Shown: in pieces, positions 1 through 11,168 of the stretch
How positions within the stretch are numbered: position 1 is the first letter of the stretch
How the letters are laid out: each line of letters opens with the position of its first letter
DNA from: Hemileia vastatrix
Lineage: Eukaryota > Basidiomycota > Pucciniomycetes > Pucciniales > Zaghouaniaceae
Assembly (NCBI GenBank): GCA_030280995.1
Contig: JASXTE010000011.1
Span: 25,073,817-25,137,816 of the forward strand
DNA: 64,000 bases
Direction: 5' to 3'
Position numbers and translations under genes: made by a program
The notes under the pieces: model-generated
What the model was told of the DNA's origin: nothing
Database searches by the model: none
Seen by the model: the letters and a program-made list of their open reading frames with translations, nothing else

Positions 1-1018
1 TTCTGATGATTTCTACTCATATGGGTATTTATAAGTATGTTAGGATGCCATTTGGTCCTAAAAATGCCCCTTCAGTTTTTCAAAAAGTTATGGATAACAA
101 ATTCCATCAGGAGATGATTGAAGGATGGCTGATGGTTTATATTGATGATATCATTATATTCTCAAAAAAATTTGAGGACCATCTCAACCACCTGTGTAAA
201 GTGTTCCACAAAATGGATGAAATAAATATGACACTTGCTTTGAAGAAATGTAAATTTGGTTTTCATTCCTTAAAAGTGCTGGGTGATGTTGTTTCAGGGT
301 TACAGATATGTGCTGACCAAAATAAAGTGGCAGCTATACAGCAGGTGAAGGCTCCTACCACAGTTAGAGAGCTCCAGAGTTTTTTGGGAATGTGTGGATA
401 CTATAGACAGTATATTAAAAATTACCAAGTCATAGCTTTACCCCTTACCCAACTGACTAGAAAGGATGTTGCTTTTGTCTGGAATAGTGAAAGGCAGAGA
501 GCTTTTGACACTATGAAACACTGTTTGATTTCAGCACCAACTCTTGCTTTACCTGACTTTAATCAACCATTTGTTTTGTACACTGATGCCAGTTTTATTG
601 GTCTTAGTACTGCCCTCCATCAAAAACAGGTTATGAATCATAAAGTATCAGAAGTAGTAATTTTTTATATTTCAAGAACTTTGAAAAACAGTGAATTGAA
701 ATATGGTGCCACTCAGCTTGAATGTTTAACCGTAGTGTGGGCTCTAGAAAAGCTACATTATTACCTAGATGACCAGAAATTTGAACTTGTTACTGACTGC
801 AGTGCAGTTAAATCCCTTTTAAACTTGAAAACACCTAACAGACATATGTTCAGATGGCAGTTAGCTGTTCAGGAATACAGAGGGAAAATGACAATTATTC
901 ATAGGGCTGGTATTGTTCACTTAAATGTGGATATGTTATCAAGGTTACCTTTACCAAATGATGAATCTAATCCTGCTTATGATCCTGAGGATGAAATTAT
1001 TCATATTCATGGGATAAG
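1..1018 (+). pseudogene. Ty3/gypsy pol remnant: reverse transcriptase palm to RNase H
   Basis: The frame is open from the left window edge, so the 5' part lies outside. The translation shows RT motif MPFGPKNAPSVFQ (about residues 14-26 from the ATG at 6), the catalytic box YIDDI (46-50), the connection segment with SFLGMCGYYRQYI, and the RNase H start YTDAS (about 193), ending at a DMLSRLP motif typical of gypsy RNase H. After about residue 338 the protein abruptly becomes LINE-like, so the gypsy part is cut at about 1018 by the LINE that follows in the same frame. Integrase is missing. Family recognition is from motifs; the cut point is accurate to about 10 bases. Confidence 0.9.
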
Positions 1019-2910
1019 TATTGCCTTCTCCTCCTACAAGTCCCCCCCTTTCTTTTCCCCAAAGGGCCTCCCTCAAGGGTCCCCTCTCTCCCCATTATTA
1101 TATGTCATTTATAACTTGCAACTCCTCTCCCTCCCCTCCCTTTCTTCTTCCTCCCTGTCACTAGGCTACATTGATTATATTATTTACCTCTCTGCTAACC
1201 CAGATCAGAATTTAGTGCTGAACAAGCTCTCTCTTTTAGGTTCTGAAGCGGTGGCTTGGGGCTTGAAACATGCTGCCATTTTTGATCTATCCAAAACCAA
1301 GTGGATGCTACTGACTAAGTGCTACCCCCTCCTTATCTTTTGATGGGAAAATTATTCCTCCTTCTTCCTCCCTCAAATGGCTAGGTGTACTGGTGGACCC
1401 TACTCTTTCCTTTCAATCCTATGGCAACACACTCATTGCTACTGGCCTTCTAGCTGCGGGAGCTATTCATCGCTTAGCCTCTTTGGGCTGGGGTTTCCCT
1501 CTCAAACAATACATGATCCTCATATCCTTGCTCATCCACTCCCAAAATGACTATGCTGCAATTGTGTGGCATCACCCCAGGAAACTTACACGCACGACCA
1601 GATTACTGCAAGTTGTAGATAATAAAGCTGTTCGTTGTGCTGTTGGATGTTTCCAATCCACCCCCACTTGCATTCTACTCCATGATTCCCATTCTCTCAC
1701 AAGCTTGCAAAGACTTGACCTGGCGGTATACAAAGGCTGGGCTTGTCTCCTAACCGTCCCGTCATCCAACCCCATGGCACGCCTTGCAAAGCTGGTGGCT
1801 GTCTCTTCCCTCCCTAAAGCTCATCTAAACCAATTTCATCTCTTATCCTCCAATAACATCTTCCCTAGCTCCCTTACCCTTGGTAACTTGGACTCCCGTC
1901 TCCCCCTCCCTCTTGCCCCCTGGTTTCCTCCCATATTCAAAAGAGTCATTTCCCCCTCCAAAGAGGAAGCACTGAACAGAGTTCACTCTCTCCTCCAACT
2001 ACATTTTTACAGATGGTTCAAGGTCCCATGAAGGTACTTTTGCAGCCGCCTTTGACCCTCTTCAACAGCTCCCCTACGTATCCCAACTGGGTGATTCATC
2101 CCTTTTCTCAGTTTTTGAGTCAGAGATGATTGGCGTTCTATTGGGCCTTCAACTTTTCCTAAAAAACCCCTTGCATCACTTATTCAACTCCCTCAACATC
2201 TTCTCTGATAACCAATCAGTGATTAAAGCACTCTCTTCCCCTTCCCCTTCCACATTAAACTCTTCTGTCCTTTTATCACTCATTACCATTAAACATGAGC
2301 TTCTATCTCACCGCCCTGACCTTTCCCTTGTCCTTCATTGGTGTCCTGGCCACTCAGGCAGTGCAGGGAACAAAATTTCTGATGCTCTAGCTAATGGGTC
2401 ACACCCTTTTTCTGAATTGGCTAAGTCCTCCCTTAGGTTCACTCCCCCCCCCCACCATCCATCTCCTGTCTTAAATCCCACTTAAAACTGTTTACTAAAT
2501 CACTTCTTCTCTCTCCACCTGACCCTAACTCACTCAAGAAGCTAAGAGGCAAGTTCAACCCGTTTGATATGTTTAAGACCCTGGCCAGCCTCTCTAGAGC
2601 GCACGCCACAGCCTTCATACAATGTCGCTCAGGTCACTCGCCCTTGAAGAACTATCTTTTCTGCTTCAAAGCCTCAGACTCTCCTTATTTCCCCCATTGT
2701 TCATATCCCTCAAAAGACACACCTGAACATATTCTCCTTCTCTGCCCCTCATTTCTTGATAAATGCTGCACCCTCTTAAAGGCTGCGCAAAAACATAAAA
2801 TCCCTTTTACCTCAGATCATCCTCTTTCTCCCTCCCCCATTGCTCCACTTGTTGCCAAATTTCTTGTTACATCTTGTAGATTTCCCAACAACATCCCACT
2901 CTCTCAATGA
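1019..2910 (+). pseudogene. LINE ORF2 remnant: RT, RNase H, zinc knuckle
   Basis: The RT part begins with GLPQGSPLSPLLYVIYN (about 1070) and the catalytic box reads GYIDYIIYL (about 1165), where the second Asp of the usual YIDD is Tyr, so catalysis is lost. A stop at 1340 and a frame change separate it from the thumb and connection region (1393-2008). A shift near 2008 is needed to enter RNase H, whose FTDGS motif is at about 2010, followed by ESEMIGVLLGLQLF, DNQSVIKAL and WCPGHSGSAGNK. After another break, 2569-2910 encodes HCSYPSKDTPEHILLLCP, a CCHC-like knuckle that follows RNase H in several LINE clades. At least four lesions make it nonfunctional. The order RT, RNase H, knuckle suggests a Tad1-like or I-like clade, which I cannot resolve. 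Confidence 0.85.
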
Positions 2911-3035
2911 TCTCACTTTTGTTCCTTAGTTTATTGCCCTGCGCCCTTTTCCTGTTTCTCCCATCTTGTACCTACTCAATTTAGTCCTTTCCTTCATGCC
3001 CCTAGTTGGGTGAGATTGTATGACAATAAAAAAAA
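1019..3035 (+). mobile_element. 5'-truncated LINE (non-LTR retrotransposon) with 3' tail
   Basis: The segment holds the end of a LINE reverse transcriptase, an RNase H, a zinc-knuckle region, a 3' untranslated part and an A-rich tail at 3027-3035. The last 60 bases before the tail, with ccttcatgcccctag and tgagattgta, recur at 16361-16390 in a second insertion, which confirms the 3' end of one LINE family. The 5' end is truncated inside RT, as is common for target-primed insertions. I could not find a convincing target-site duplication: the left flank is gypsy pol on the plus strand and the right flank is a gag remnant on the minus strand, so the locus was probably rearranged. Confidence 0.85.
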
Positions 3036-4918
3036 TAGGTTTTTCTGTAGAAAATGAGCTATATCTAGCTTCCTCATACTGCCTTTGTTGGGCTAACCTA
3101 AACTTTGAACCACCAAACTGTGCTTTAATCAATTTCTTCCAATCCTCCCAGGAGTAGTCATTTTTATCTAAAAAGACAGATTCATACCACATCAGGGAAA
3201 CATTGGAAAATAAAGAAATCAATTTAGACACAATTTCTTTATCTGGAAGTTTATAAGAACTCTTAAGGTTATCAATTCTGCAAATAAAGTACTGCCAATC
3301 AGAGGAAAAATCACCATAAAATGTTGGGTATTGTTCAAGTTTTGACCAATTCTTTTTATTTGAGGCAATTTCTTTGTTACATACTTGTTTCTGTGTAAGA
3401 AGAAGTTGTATTTTCTCTAACTGAGCAGTGATCTAATTTTTTAACCCTTCTGTAGATGAACAGGGTGCATCATCAATTTTTGATGGAAACTCAGGAATAT
3501 CTACAGGCATTTCTTGCACTAATTTTACTTTTGATGAACTTGTCTCAGGTACAATTGAAGTAGCTTGTGAAACAGGTTCTTTCAAAGAGGTGGCAGAATA
3601 TTTTTGGTAAATTAACAATGAGTTCAACTGTTCTTCAATGTTTGTTAGCCTAGTCTTCACTCTTAGAATACTAGATAATGTCTCATTGATAGTTGCAAAA
3701 GATAATTAATTCTTGTTTTGCAGAGATGAATAATGGTCACTCAGTCTTTTCATGTTAAACTTATGTCCTTCTAGTTCCTGGAAACAGATAGCACAGATTC
3801 TTGTAACTTGGACAAATCATTTTTGATATTTTGCCACAAAGCAACTTTCTTTTCATGAGTTAATTTGTAATTATACAAATCATCAGAAACCCTCTGCAAT
3901 TCACTTCTCACTGCTTGGTAACCTTGTTCAGCTAACAAACTATTAAATTTTTGAGTCAACTGTAGGTTTTACATTATTTGATTTTGTTTTGTAATAATAT
4001 CTCTCAAATATTCATCATTAATAGTAGCTACATCAGGAGCATTTTTCAATAGAGAGACAGAGTAATTTTCCAGAGTCTCATAAACTTCAGGATAAATTGT
4101 TTCATCTATAATAGCCATATCAGGGTTTATCATTGAAGTAGTAATAAACACTAAAGGAGTAGATACATTAGAATATTGATTAATATGCCTACTAGAGCTA
4201 GCCTCTACTGGCCTCAAGGTATCATCTCCCATTCCAGAATTACCTGAAGGAACTGGATCAGTAACAAGAAAGGGAACTTGAGATTCAATGGAGAGATTTA
4301 CCATGTTTTTGGAAAGACTTGGGAGTGATTTTATTTCCTTTTTCTTCCTCCTTGGTAAGTGTGAGGAGGATTTGGGTTGAATTGTTGGGGTCTGGAGGGA
4401 CCTGCCTGAGGAGCTTGTTGCATTTGCTGAGCTTGGAGGGAGTCCCACTGAGTTTTGAGACAGTTACACTGCCATTTTGAACCTTCCACCTTTTCCTGTT
4501 GATGAGGAGGTAACTGTGCATAGGTTATTTCCGATTTTGGAGGTTTCTTCTTCTCTTGGAGAAAGGTCTCTACACTTTTTAGTATTACTTCTAGCAACTC
4601 TACCTTTTATTTTAGCCTGAGGTTCTCTGACTTCAACTCCTTGATGTGAGTTGACAGGTTGTTTACCTACAGCTGTAAGGGCATCTTTTTTATTTTCAAG
4701 CCTTTTGGAAGCTCTTCTGGGGGATCAATTGGGGCTTTGAGTCCAGAGGAGTCATTTCTTTTTTTATCTCTAACTCCTGCATTTCTAAATCCTGTTTGGT
4801 TCAATAATTGATTAATTTGAGCAAGTTTAGCAGTCAAATGAGAGCTTAAAGAAGTCTCAAGATAATCAATCAAGTCCAAATCTTGTTCACGGGTAGTAGA
4901 AACACCTAAATCAGCCAT
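3036..4918 (-). pseudogene. Gypsy-type gag remnant, minus strand
   Basis: Read leftward from an ATG at 4918 (MADLGVSTTREQ), five open stretches follow in different frames: 4918-4667, about 4597-4331 overlapping 4448-3969, 3959-3771, 3660-3433 and about 3390-3036. The last has the recognisable retrotransposon gag core: NWSKLEQYPTFYGDFSSDWQ, then SLFSNVSLMWYESV and WEDWKKLIKAQFG. The middle is rich in Ser, Gln and Pro and one part (3959-3771) is helical and heptad-like. Several frameshifts and stops mean no intact Gag. The 3' continuation is cut by the LINE tail at 3035. It resembles gag of rust gypsy elements (from memory); no zinc knuckle is visible. Confidence 0.75.
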
Positions 4919-5575
4919 TGTTTGTATAAATTGAGCTGAGAGAAAAAGGAAATATTAATATTTATTCAGATATTATTTAATTTGTTGAAAAAAAATAAAA
5001 GATAAAATAAAAATATTTTAAGTATATGATTAATTACCAGGATTATTAATCAACTAAAAAATGAAAATATAATAATTATCAGGACAAAAAATCAACTGAA
5101 ATAATTATTACAATTTTTAATCAATCAAGTTAACTAAGATATTGATATTTTATTACCAAGATTTAAATAAATCAACTGAAATAGTAAGATAATTTTTTAA
5201 TTATCAGGAAAAGGAGTCAACTGAAATAGAAAACACAATTCTTAATCAAATAATAATTTATATATTGATATATAATTACCAGCACTAAGTTTCAACTGAA
5301 TATTTAATTACCACGACTATATGTCAACTGAAATAGTTTAATATAATCTTTAATAAATTAATTAATCTATATATTATTATTTTAATACCAGGACTAATTT
5401 TCAGCTGAATTAATTAAATAACATCTTAATTATCAGGACAAAATGTCAACTGAAATAAAAAAATATATATAATATAATTTATTAATGTAATTATATTACT
5501 TCTAGGACTAAGAACAAGAGATGCTCTGTCTTGGTCGACTAGGAAAAAATGTATATTATATACCTGACACCTCCC
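4919..5575 (-). repeat. Gag leader/LTR region with eight paired degenerate repeats
   Basis: On the minus strand, upstream of the gag ATG, a motif of the form TTTCAGTTGA-N(5-9)-TCCTGGTAATTA occurs eight times, at about 5033, 5074, 5152, 5200, 5275, 5307, 5384 and 5429. The copies come in pairs spaced 32-48 bp, and the pairs recur at roughly 110-123 bp, which is a degenerate higher-order repeat. At 5560-5580 the minus strand reads a purine-rich acagggggagg followed by tgtcaggtata, which looks like a polypurine tract followed by an LTR start. The region is therefore probably a decayed LTR plus leader. Confidence 0.6.
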
Positions 5576-8310
5576 CCTGTAATTTGAGCAATTTAATGCC
5601 AACTACAGAGTGCTGAGTAAAAAGATATACATATATAATGAAATATGCAGAGTGAGACCTAAAAATAATAACCGCTATAGTCACTACAAATATATAGGAC
5701 AATTATGTTTATATAAACCTTAAATTTGGGGTGAGGTTCAATTCCCAGTCTTGGAAAAAAAGTTTAGTTATGTGCCTTTTGATGTTTGTTGTTTGTTGTT
5801 TGTCTAAAAATCACTATTGGTGTGTTGGAGTCAATGGGCCTACGCTTTCTGGCATCAAGATATTGATGGGTAGACAACAATTTTGAAAGGCAGTCAACTT
5901 TCAGAAGGTTAATTTTTTTCCAGAAGATTTTTCAACAGTCAAATGGTGGTGATAGGTGTAGGAAGATTCAAGATTTCAATATGTGTATGTATCTATTTCT
6001 TTATAAGATATTACCCAAATAAAAGGTAAAAAGATTTATTATTATTATTTTCAAACTCTAGAAATACACAGATTTAAATACTAAAATTATAAATAGTAGT
6101 AATAGGTTGATTTTTTGTATATAATATATAATTTGTAAAGTAAGTATGGAATGAAAGAAAATAGCCAGAATGAGAGGCCTTATTTAGGCATAAGGAGAGA
6201 AAATACAGAATCAAAATTCTATATACATGAGTATGAGAGAAAGAAAAATTCCATTATTAGACATTTCAAATATTAAAGTTGTTCTATAAAGAGTGTACCA
6301 ATATACTGTATTTAACTGTATATGTCTATTTTATTTTGTTTATTTTATTTTTTGGTAAATTTCAAAGTAAGAATAAAATAATTTGAATTAAATATTAAGT
6401 ATTAATATATTTTTATTTCACTTCTAAACTTTCATGAGTACATTGTTTAGGGATAAAAATGAGGGACATTAATTTTAAATAATTACTTGATTTTACTTAT
6501 TATAATTAGTTTAATTATTATCAGTAAATTGAAAAGTAAGTATAATTAATAAAATAAGAAATAAAGGTGTGGCTTTATCCTATTAAATAATTAATTATTT
6601 ACTGGGTAAGTCTAGTAGCCTGGCTGAACAATTTAATGTATTAATTTAGGATAATTATCTCTTTGATCTCTACTATTGATCTCTTTTAATTATGATCTAT
6701 ACATAGTGCTATTCATTCCTTTGTTAGTTTTTTATTTTAAGGTATTACATGCATTTACTCTCTTTCTGGTTTATTTTTTTATTTTGATGGATTATCCTTA
6801 TTATTTCAGAATTTTTGTGTGTGATATAATTTTATTTTTGTTATTGGTTACTCAATAGGTTGATGATTATGTGTACTAGATATATTGAGGCGCTATTGTT
6901 CATGTATAGGATTGGTAAACCAGGGGGAAACATTGTGGAATTACTGGGTATAAATGAAGGGGGTTTTTTGTCTTATTTTCTGCATTCATTATCATTACAA
7001 TTAAGACATATAACCAAAAAAAACACAATACATATCATTAGTACTATTAAAGTCTTTGAATGATGTTTTGAATTATTATATCTATTTTTCTACCAACTTT
7101 AAACTGTAACCATTTATCATTAGTGAGATTAAATTACTGAGACCCATTTATTGAGTTATATTTCACTACTTATTGGATTTGCACTACATTATTCATATAG
7201 TAACATTAAAATATTCTATACAACTGAATAATCAAGCTATTCATGTCTCTGTACTCAAATCAAGAATTACAATTTATGACCCTAAGTTCAAAAAAATAAA
7301 ATTTAGAAAAGGAAAATTTTTGATTTTGCTTGGGGGTCACCAGGGGCTACCAGAAATAAGATTGTAATTTGAGTGGGTTATATTATGAATGAAAGACTTT
7401 TAATTCTATTCAGAAACTATTTAATAATTTTCATGCCTAAATTTATAGGTTTTTGAGCATGTTGTTGTCTGGTTAAGATGGTTTCAAAATATGACAGGAG
7501 GATTTGACATGATATCATATCAACTTTTGAATTCAACTTATAGGTTGTGAGACAAGAAACTTGGACACAAGTAGTTTTATGTTTCAATTGGGGAGTAGTG
7601 TTATTTTCTATTCCAAAATTGATATTCTTAAAATGTTCCTCATCCCCAGCTGATGCCATTTGTAGAAGAAAGTGAAAAAATCAGGTTAAGTTTCTTCAGT
7701 ATCCAAATTGACAATGCTGTAAAGAAGCAAAAAAATTATTGTGTTATACATTTAAATACAATCAGTGATTTTATCATGGAAATCAAGGATTTTGATGATA
7801 TCTTTGAGAATTGGAGAGTAAGACAAGTGTTAGTTTACAGAAGGTCCTATGTATAAAAATTGGTAAGGACCAACTTCCAGATGCTGAACTTGAAATAAAA
7901 ATATATTAAATAATACTAAATTTGTGACATGTTTGAATGGCATATCTGCTAATGGTTGAACCTTCTAGGAGCATGTACAATTATGAATCAAAAATTAAAT
8001 TAAAAAATACTACATGACATCTAAAAATTAGGCTGAGTTTCATGTTTCCACAATTACTCAAACTTACATTTAATTAATGGAGCTCTATAATCCTCCATTA
8101 CTTTAAAATTTGTGGTTTGTATTAACAAAAATAGTAATTTGAAAGACATTAAAAAATGGATGATTAGTGAAAAATGGAGAGAAATGAAGCAAATTTTTAG
8201 ATGAATGGGATAATTAATAAGAAGATTTTAAATTCTCTCATACAAAAGAATTTAATCAGAATATTAAAACATGCTAGAAATGAAAAATTACAAGATATCA
8301 TTTTTAAAAG
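5576..8310. other. AT-rich stretch without recognisable gene
   Basis: Both strands were read. Only short open frames of 60-80 codons occur (for example 7173-7367 and 7417-7659) with no family motif, no codon bias contrast and no splice structure that I can assemble. It is likely decayed transposon sequence. A stretch near 5733 (ggttcaattccc) resembles a tRNA B box but no A box or cloverleaf accompanies it. Confidence 0.5.
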
Positions 8311-8415
8311 GCTTTAACAAAAAAAATGTCTGGCACTAGCTAGCAGGTGACTCTCCTCCCAAATTGAACAATTGAGACTTTTTTCTTCTGTAATTTTTAA
8401 ATTCCTATTAATTTT

Positions 8416-8630
8416 TTCCTTTCCTTTCCTTTCCTTTCCTTTCCTTTCCTTTCCTTTCCTTTCCTTTCCTTTCCTTTCCTTTCCTTTCCTTTCCTTTCCT
8501 TTCCTTTCCTTTCCTTTCCTTTCCTTTCCTTTCCTTTCCTTTCCTTTCCTTTCCTTTCCTTTCCTTTCCTTTCCTTTCCTTTCCTTTCCTTTCCTTTCCT
8601 TTCCTTTCCTTTTCCTTTCCTTTCCTTTCC
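8416..8630. repeat. (TTTCC)n pentanucleotide microsatellite
   Basis: About 215 bp of nearly perfect 5-bp repeat. It yields long meaningless open frames (Lys/Gly/Glu on minus, Phe/Leu/Ser/Pro on plus), so no protein is called here. Pure polypyrimidine on the plus strand. Confidence 0.98.
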
Positions 8631-8670
8631 CTTTTCTTTTCATTTCATTTCAATTCTTTTCTTTTCTTTT

Positions 8671-9037
8671 CATTTTTTTCATTTTTTTTCATTTTTTCAT
8701 TTTTTCATTTTTTCATTTTTTCATTTTTTCATTTTTTCATTTTTTCATTTTTTCATTTTTTTTTCATTTTTCATTTTTTCATTTTTTCATTTTTTCATTT
8801 TTTCATTTTTTCATTTTTTCATTTTTTCATTTTTTCATTTTTTCATTTTTTCATTTTTTCATTTTTTCATTTTTTCATTTTTTCATTTTTTCATTTTTTC
8901 ATTTTTTCATTTTTTCATTTTTTCATTTTTTCATTTTTTCATTTTTTCATTTTTTCTTTTTTTCTTTTTTTTCTTTTTTTCTTTTTTTCTTTTTTTCTTT
9001 TTTTCATTTTTTCATTTTTTTCATTTTTTTCATTTTT
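8671..9037. repeat. (CATTTTTT)n octanucleotide microsatellite
   Basis: About 370 bp of an 8-bp unit with small length variants, including (CTTTTTTT) versions at 8950-9005. It follows the pentanucleotide array after a 40-bp transition, giving about 620 bp of almost uninterrupted T/C-rich strand ending 50 bp before a solo LTR. Confidence 0.97.
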
Positions 9038-9081
9038 AAAAAAATTTAAAAATTTAAAAAATGAATAAGAATAAAGCAAGG

Positions 9082-10334
9082 TTCCTTGTCAGTCAGGCTA
9101 TCTCAGGAGCCCAGTAAATTATATGATAAATTACTGGAATCATTTAAGGGAATTATGCTATACATTTTATGTAGTTACAATAAAAAATATTATTGAATAA
9201 AATTATATAAATATTTTATAAGTAAAATAATTTTTATATTAAGAAACTTTAATTAAATAAAAGGATATTATATTCTATACCATCATGGCGCATTTTGTAT
9301 GTATTTAATATTTCTAAATAAATAAATTATTTATTTAAAATTATATTATAAGTGTAAAATTAAATTTATAATTACAACTTAAAAAATAAAATTTATATAA
9401 ACTAAATACATCTTATCATAGAATACTATCCACAAATATTGGGCGCTTCCTTGACCCTTAATTGTGTCATTAAAATTGCTAAATTAAGTAAAATACTTAT
9501 TTAATATGATAAATTTAATTTCACATTCTAAAAAGGTTATTTTATTAAATTAATTAGTTATTTCAATTAAATTAATAATTAAATTACTTGAAATATTAAA
9601 AATGATTAATTTAATTTTCTTTACACTGAATTAAGATTTATTATATACAATAAAAGCGAGAAAATAATTCCTTTTGTTTTAATTAAACCTTTTTCAGCTA
9701 TTTGTATTACCTGTTTTAGATTTTCTTTCTCACAGTTTTCAGTTTTCATAATCACTTATTTATTCATTTTATTATTTCTATTTCTTTTTGGAATTTTATG
9801 GTGGGAAAATGGTTGCTTATTCATGGGTTTAATTTATTGCTCTTATTTTGTATGTTTTTAATTAAAATTCTTTTAATTATTTTCACATTTTCTTACTTGT
9901 TTGTAAATAGTATTGAACTGCTCCAGAAGGTTCTCTTGCCTATAAAATGGCCTTGGAAACCTCTCTAGTGGATCATCACTTATTACACTCATACTTTATC
10001 ATATTTTTAAATATCCTACAAATTATTATTATTTTTATTAGTCTTACAGTTCTAATCTAAATTTTATATAATTCTAAGGTTTCCATAAGTCTATAAACAA
10101 TAATAATTGATTGCCACCCATTGAGTTATAACTTATTACTTTAAATATATTAAATATCAATTAAATCTACTGTTGTGTCATTCCTCAGAAATTGTTGTTG
10201 TACTCCTTTTTAATAACTCAATTATTTTATTTATTTCTTATTACTTTTGTAAACCTTTTCTTTATTTTTCCCTGTTCTTCCTCTTCATTCTTCACTTTTA
10301 TTCTCCTTCTTCTAGAAGATCCGCCAATATTCCT
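9082..10334 (+). mobile_element. Solo LTR, family C, with 5-bp target duplication
   Basis: The LTR runs 9087-10329, starts tgtcagtcaggctat and ends ccgccaata (a CA end changed to TA). It is flanked by ttcct at 9082-9086 and 10330-10334. It aligns end to end with the better-preserved copy at 61148-62274, sharing the ggcgcattttgtatg block, the cttccttgacccttaattg block, the TATA region and the 3' pyrimidine-rich end. No gag or pol lies beside it, so it is a recombination product of a full element whose internal genes are not in this window. Confidence 0.9.
9941..9947 (+). promoter_or_regulatory. TATA box of solo LTR C
   Basis: tataaaa within cttgcctataaaatggcc. The same position in the second copy (61908) reads tataaaag, so the element's promoter is conserved and sets the LTR orientation as plus. 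Confidence 0.7.
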
Positions 10335-10444
10335 ACTTTCTCTGATAGGAGGAGTCTGGCTGGGTGAATAAGAAATTTAAATAAAAACTCAAAGAAAAAA
10401 TGACCTCAATGCAAATGGAGCAGTGAGTTCACTATAAATTTGAT

Positions 10445-10620
10445 CATTACTCCCAGAAATTTTCCCACCAGCTAGAAGAATAAAAGAAATTTAAGTTGTG
10501 CTCCCAGAAAGGTTCTCATCTTCTTGGAGAATAAAAAAATTTTTTTAAATAAATAAATAAAGAATATGAGTCTTACTCCCAGAAAGGATTTCACTGGCTA
10601 GAAAAATAAATTTCAATAAG
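10445..10620. repeat. Three degenerate copies of a ~60-bp unit
   Basis: The core ctcccagaaa followed by ctagaagaataaa-like sequence occurs at about 10449, 10501 and 10574. No coding potential was recognised. The rest of 10335-10870 holds nothing that I can assign. Confidence 0.55.
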
Positions 10621-10869
10621 AAAAATAGAAATAGAGGGTGAAACTGAATATTTCCCATAAGTTTTAGAGATTTTTTCCCAAATTTTTCTACTACCTTATT
10701 GCCTTATCATACCTCATATCACCTATAATCACTGATATTTCTACTCCAAATCATTTTTTGGCTCATTTTTGCTTGTCAAGAGTAGCTTTGAATAAAATTT
10801 TATTATTCCCTTGGCATGCTTGGGAAGTTTGTGAGCTATGGCACTTAGGGGTAATAAGCACAAAAAATT

Positions 10870-11168
10870 GATTATCTTTTTAATACTTTTTTTAAATTTT
10901 GCTTTAGGAAGTCATTTGGTGATATTTGTGCTATGTTCAGGTAAGTATTTCACCTATCCGGAAGAATTTATAGGTGTAGCTAAAAAAATATCTTTTTGGA
11001 TTTTTAATTTTTCTTTATGTTATTCCAGTTATTGTGTATTTTTAGTATGTTAGATTGATTATAAACATGCCTTTGAACCAGAATACAAAACTAGATGTTT
11101 TTTCTGAGCTGCATTGAGTTAGGCACATTCAAAAAAGACAATTCACAAACTTTTTGTAGAGCAATGTA
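10870..11168. mobile_element. Terminal fragment of a Tc1/mariner-type element
   Basis: This stretch aligns with the right terminal inverted repeat of the element at 18437-19706: both contain gaaccagaatacaaaacta and end in a cacaaact-type terminus followed here by TA at 11167-11168. Divergence is clearly higher than between the two arms of that element. The opposite terminus was not found, so it is one end only. Confidence 0.65.

Noticed and set aside
1393..2031. Independent gene of 212 codons
   Set aside because: It is the RT thumb/connection part of the LINE, continuous with flanking RT and RNase H after frame changes.
5725..5760. tRNA/SINE-like B box (ggttcaattccc)
   Set aside because: No A box at the right distance, no acceptor or T-stem pairing and no poly-A or repeat boundary.
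6676..7367. Small proteins in three consecutive short frames
   Set aside because: No splice signals join them, no motif is recognised and composition equals the AT-rich background.
8314..9049. Long open frames of Phe/Ser/His or Lys/Gly/Glu repeats
   Set aside because: They are translations of the two microsatellites; no complexity, start context or family signal.
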